Below, in pieces: positions 5,201 through 6,162 of a DNA stretch of 6,162 nt (its first letter is position 1; the number at the start of each line of letters is the position of its first letter). The position numbers and the translations under genes were made by a program. This DNA comes from an uncultured Collinsella sp. GTDB taxonomy: Bacteria; Actinomycetota; Coriobacteriia; Coriobacteriales; Coriobacteriaceae. The DNA lies in assembly GCA_902494465.1 (NCBI GenBank), contig CABUTH010000111.1, forward strand, positions 1 through 6,162, given 5' to 3'. Under the pieces are notes generated by a model. It ran no database searches, was not told the origin of the DNA, and was given only the letters and a program-made list of their open reading frames with translations.

Positions 5201-6061
5201 ATGTCTTTTGCCATCATAACCGACTCCACGTCGGACATCTCCCCCGCCCGTGCTCAAGAGCTTGGCATTTACGTCATTCCACTGCATGTGATTATCGAGG
5301 GCGAGGACCTGCTCGACCAGGTACAGATCACCGCCGAGGAATACGTCGCCCGCATGGCCGGCTCCGAGCAGCTGCCGCACACCTCGCAGCCGAGTGCCGG
5401 CGAGTTCAAGGCACTCTTTGACCGCGTGCGTGCTGACGGCCACGACAGCGCGATCTTTATCTCGCTGTGCAGCGAATGGTCCGCCTGCTATTCCAACGCA
5501 TGCCTGGTCGCCGAGACCCACGAGCTCGACGTGCGCTGCATCGATTCGCGCACCGGCTCGGGTGCCGAGGGCCTGCTGGTGGAGTACGCGCTCGCCATGC
5601 GCGAGGACGGCCGCAGCCTGGACGAGACCGAGGCACAGATCCGCGCGACCCTGCCCGACGCGCACCTGCTGCTGATTCCCCGCACGCTCGAGAACCTCGT
5701 TAAGAACGGCCGCGCGCCCAAGCTCGCCGGCCAGCTCACGCAGATGCTCAATATTCGCCTGGCCGTTTCGCCGGAGTGGCAGTCGGGCGAGATCAAGGCC
5801 ATCAAGAAGGGCCGCGGCGCCAAGCGCATCGTCGCCAACACCATGGCAGACTGCCTCGCGTTTTTGGCCGAGCATCCGGGCTCCAGCGTGCGCGTGCTCA
5901 CGACCGGTGCCGCCGAGGAGCAGGAGCTTGTCGACGAGGCACTCGCAGGCCAGGACTACGTAGACGCCGGCACCGGCCCCATCGGCTGCACCATCGCCAC
6001 CCATGTAGGCGTCGACGCCATCGCCATCAGCTGCTGCCCCCGCTACCAGCCAACTCGCTAG
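5201..6061 (+). CDS. DegV-family fatty-acid-binding protein (FakB-like)
   Basis: Members of this family bind a long-chain fatty acid; in FakAB systems the bound acid is phosphorylated by the kinase FakA and fed into phospholipid synthesis. The 286 residues are typical. Family features are seen in order: ITDSTSD (6-12), TSQPSAGEF (61-69) with the lipid-head-group Thr61, a SLCSEWSACY segment (88-97) aligning with the usual SS-x-LSGTY and retaining Ser94, IDSRTGSGAEG (114-124), TLENLVKNGR (162-171), LNIRLAVSPEWQSGEI (183-198), and the C-terminal THVG (267-270). The loop at 88-97 is divergent, and eight cysteines are present. The ATG at 5201 has AAAGGTG 5 nt upstream; an in-frame ATG at 5186 would add five residues but lacks such a site. 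It is transcribed alone and away from the HAD gene. No fakA is in the window, so its partner is inferred. Confidence 0.92.
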   Translation: MSFAIITDSTSDISPARAQELGIYVIPLHVIIEGEDLLDQVQITAEEYVARMAGSEQLPHTSQPSAGEFKALFDRVRADGHDSAIFISLCSEWSACYSNACLVAETHELDVRCIDSRTGSGAEGLLVEYALAMREDGRSLDETEAQIRATLPDAHLLLIPRTLENLVKNGRAPKLAGQLTQMLNIRLAVSPEWQSGEIKAIKKGRGAKRIVANTMADCLAFLAEHPGSSVRVLTTGAAEEQELVDEALAGQDYVDAGTGPIGCTIATHVGVDAIAISCCPRYQPTR

Positions 6062-6162
6062 GGACGCCCACATCAGTTATGGTGAAATGGGGACTGTTTT
6101 TGGCTTATTAGCCGCCAATCAATCCCTATTCCACCGCAACTTAGAAGCAGTTCGTTTGGGAC
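6062..6162. other. Gene-free right edge
   Basis: I see no coding start or RNA gene in these 101 bp, which are almost filled by the second structured repeat. A minus-strand gene entering from the right could end at the TAA at 6143-6141 or at another stop nearby, but only about six codons of such a frame are visible, so it is not called. Confidence 0.5.
6075..6145 (-). repeat. Structured palindromic repeat, copy 2
   Basis: The core at 6075-6141 is 67 nt, the same length as copy 1. Its arms, 6075-6095 and 6121-6141, form 16 Watson-Crick pairs of 21, plus three G-U wobbles when read on the minus strand (two on the plus strand). An inner hairpin can form (TTGGC 6100-6104 with GCCAA 6114-6118, or GGCT with AGCC). 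The 20 nt at 6126-6145 equals 2852-2871. It starts 13 nt after the DegV stop codon. No U-tract follows on either strand, so it is not a standard terminator. Confidence 0.65.

Noticed and set aside
5138..6073. A 311-codon open frame on the minus strand opposite the DegV gene
   Set aside because: It is a Gly/Ala/Leu-rich mirror of a well-supported gene, with no start signal or motif.
6075..6145. Copy 2 of the repeat as an intrinsic terminator of the DegV gene
   Set aside because: A stem exists, but neither side is followed by a U-rich run and the plus-strand fold has three true mismatches; I therefore list it as a repeat only.

Overview
The window is GC-rich and densely coded. It looks like a bacterial chromosome from the Coriobacteriia (Actinomycetota), most likely Collinsella or a close relative. 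The hints are the high GC, strong Shine-Dalgarno sites, a phosphate-binding lipoprotein with a twin-arginine type signal, and the set of housekeeping genes. The genus is inference; no rRNA or other marker is present.

Layout. Positions 1-2596 hold the start of a high-affinity phosphate uptake operon on the minus strand, pstS-pstC-pstA; pstA runs off the left edge, and pstB and phoU would be expected beyond it. Positions 2597-2889 are intergenic: the pstS leader and promoter region, with a Pho-box-like direct repeat and small inverted repeats, then a long hairpin with a U-tract that should terminate the next unit. Positions 2890-5044 hold a second minus-strand unit: a HAD phosphatase followed 55 bp downstream by an M20 dipeptidase of the PepV type. 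Positions 5045-5200 are a divergent control region with regularly spaced TTCAA/TTGAA half-sites. Positions 5201-6061 hold a plus-strand DegV-family (fatty-acid-binding) protein. The last 101 bp contain no gene that I can see, only a second copy of the long hairpin element.

How the genes work together. PstS captures phosphate outside the membrane and passes it to the PstC-PstA channel, driven by an ATPase encoded outside the window. The HAD phosphatase and dipeptidase are probably co-transcribed, but I see no clear metabolic link between them. The DegV protein is likely a FakB-like carrier presenting fatty acids to a kinase encoded elsewhere.

The genes themselves are ordinary. The part that known features do not fully explain is the 67-nt imperfect palindrome found twice (2801-2867 and 6075-6141). 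The copies have identical length, share one nearly invariant arm, and show compensatory base-pair changes in the inner half of the stem. In both, G-U wobbles favour the minus strand as the RNA form. One copy doubles as a terminator and the other does not, which suggests a dispersed structured repeat family.
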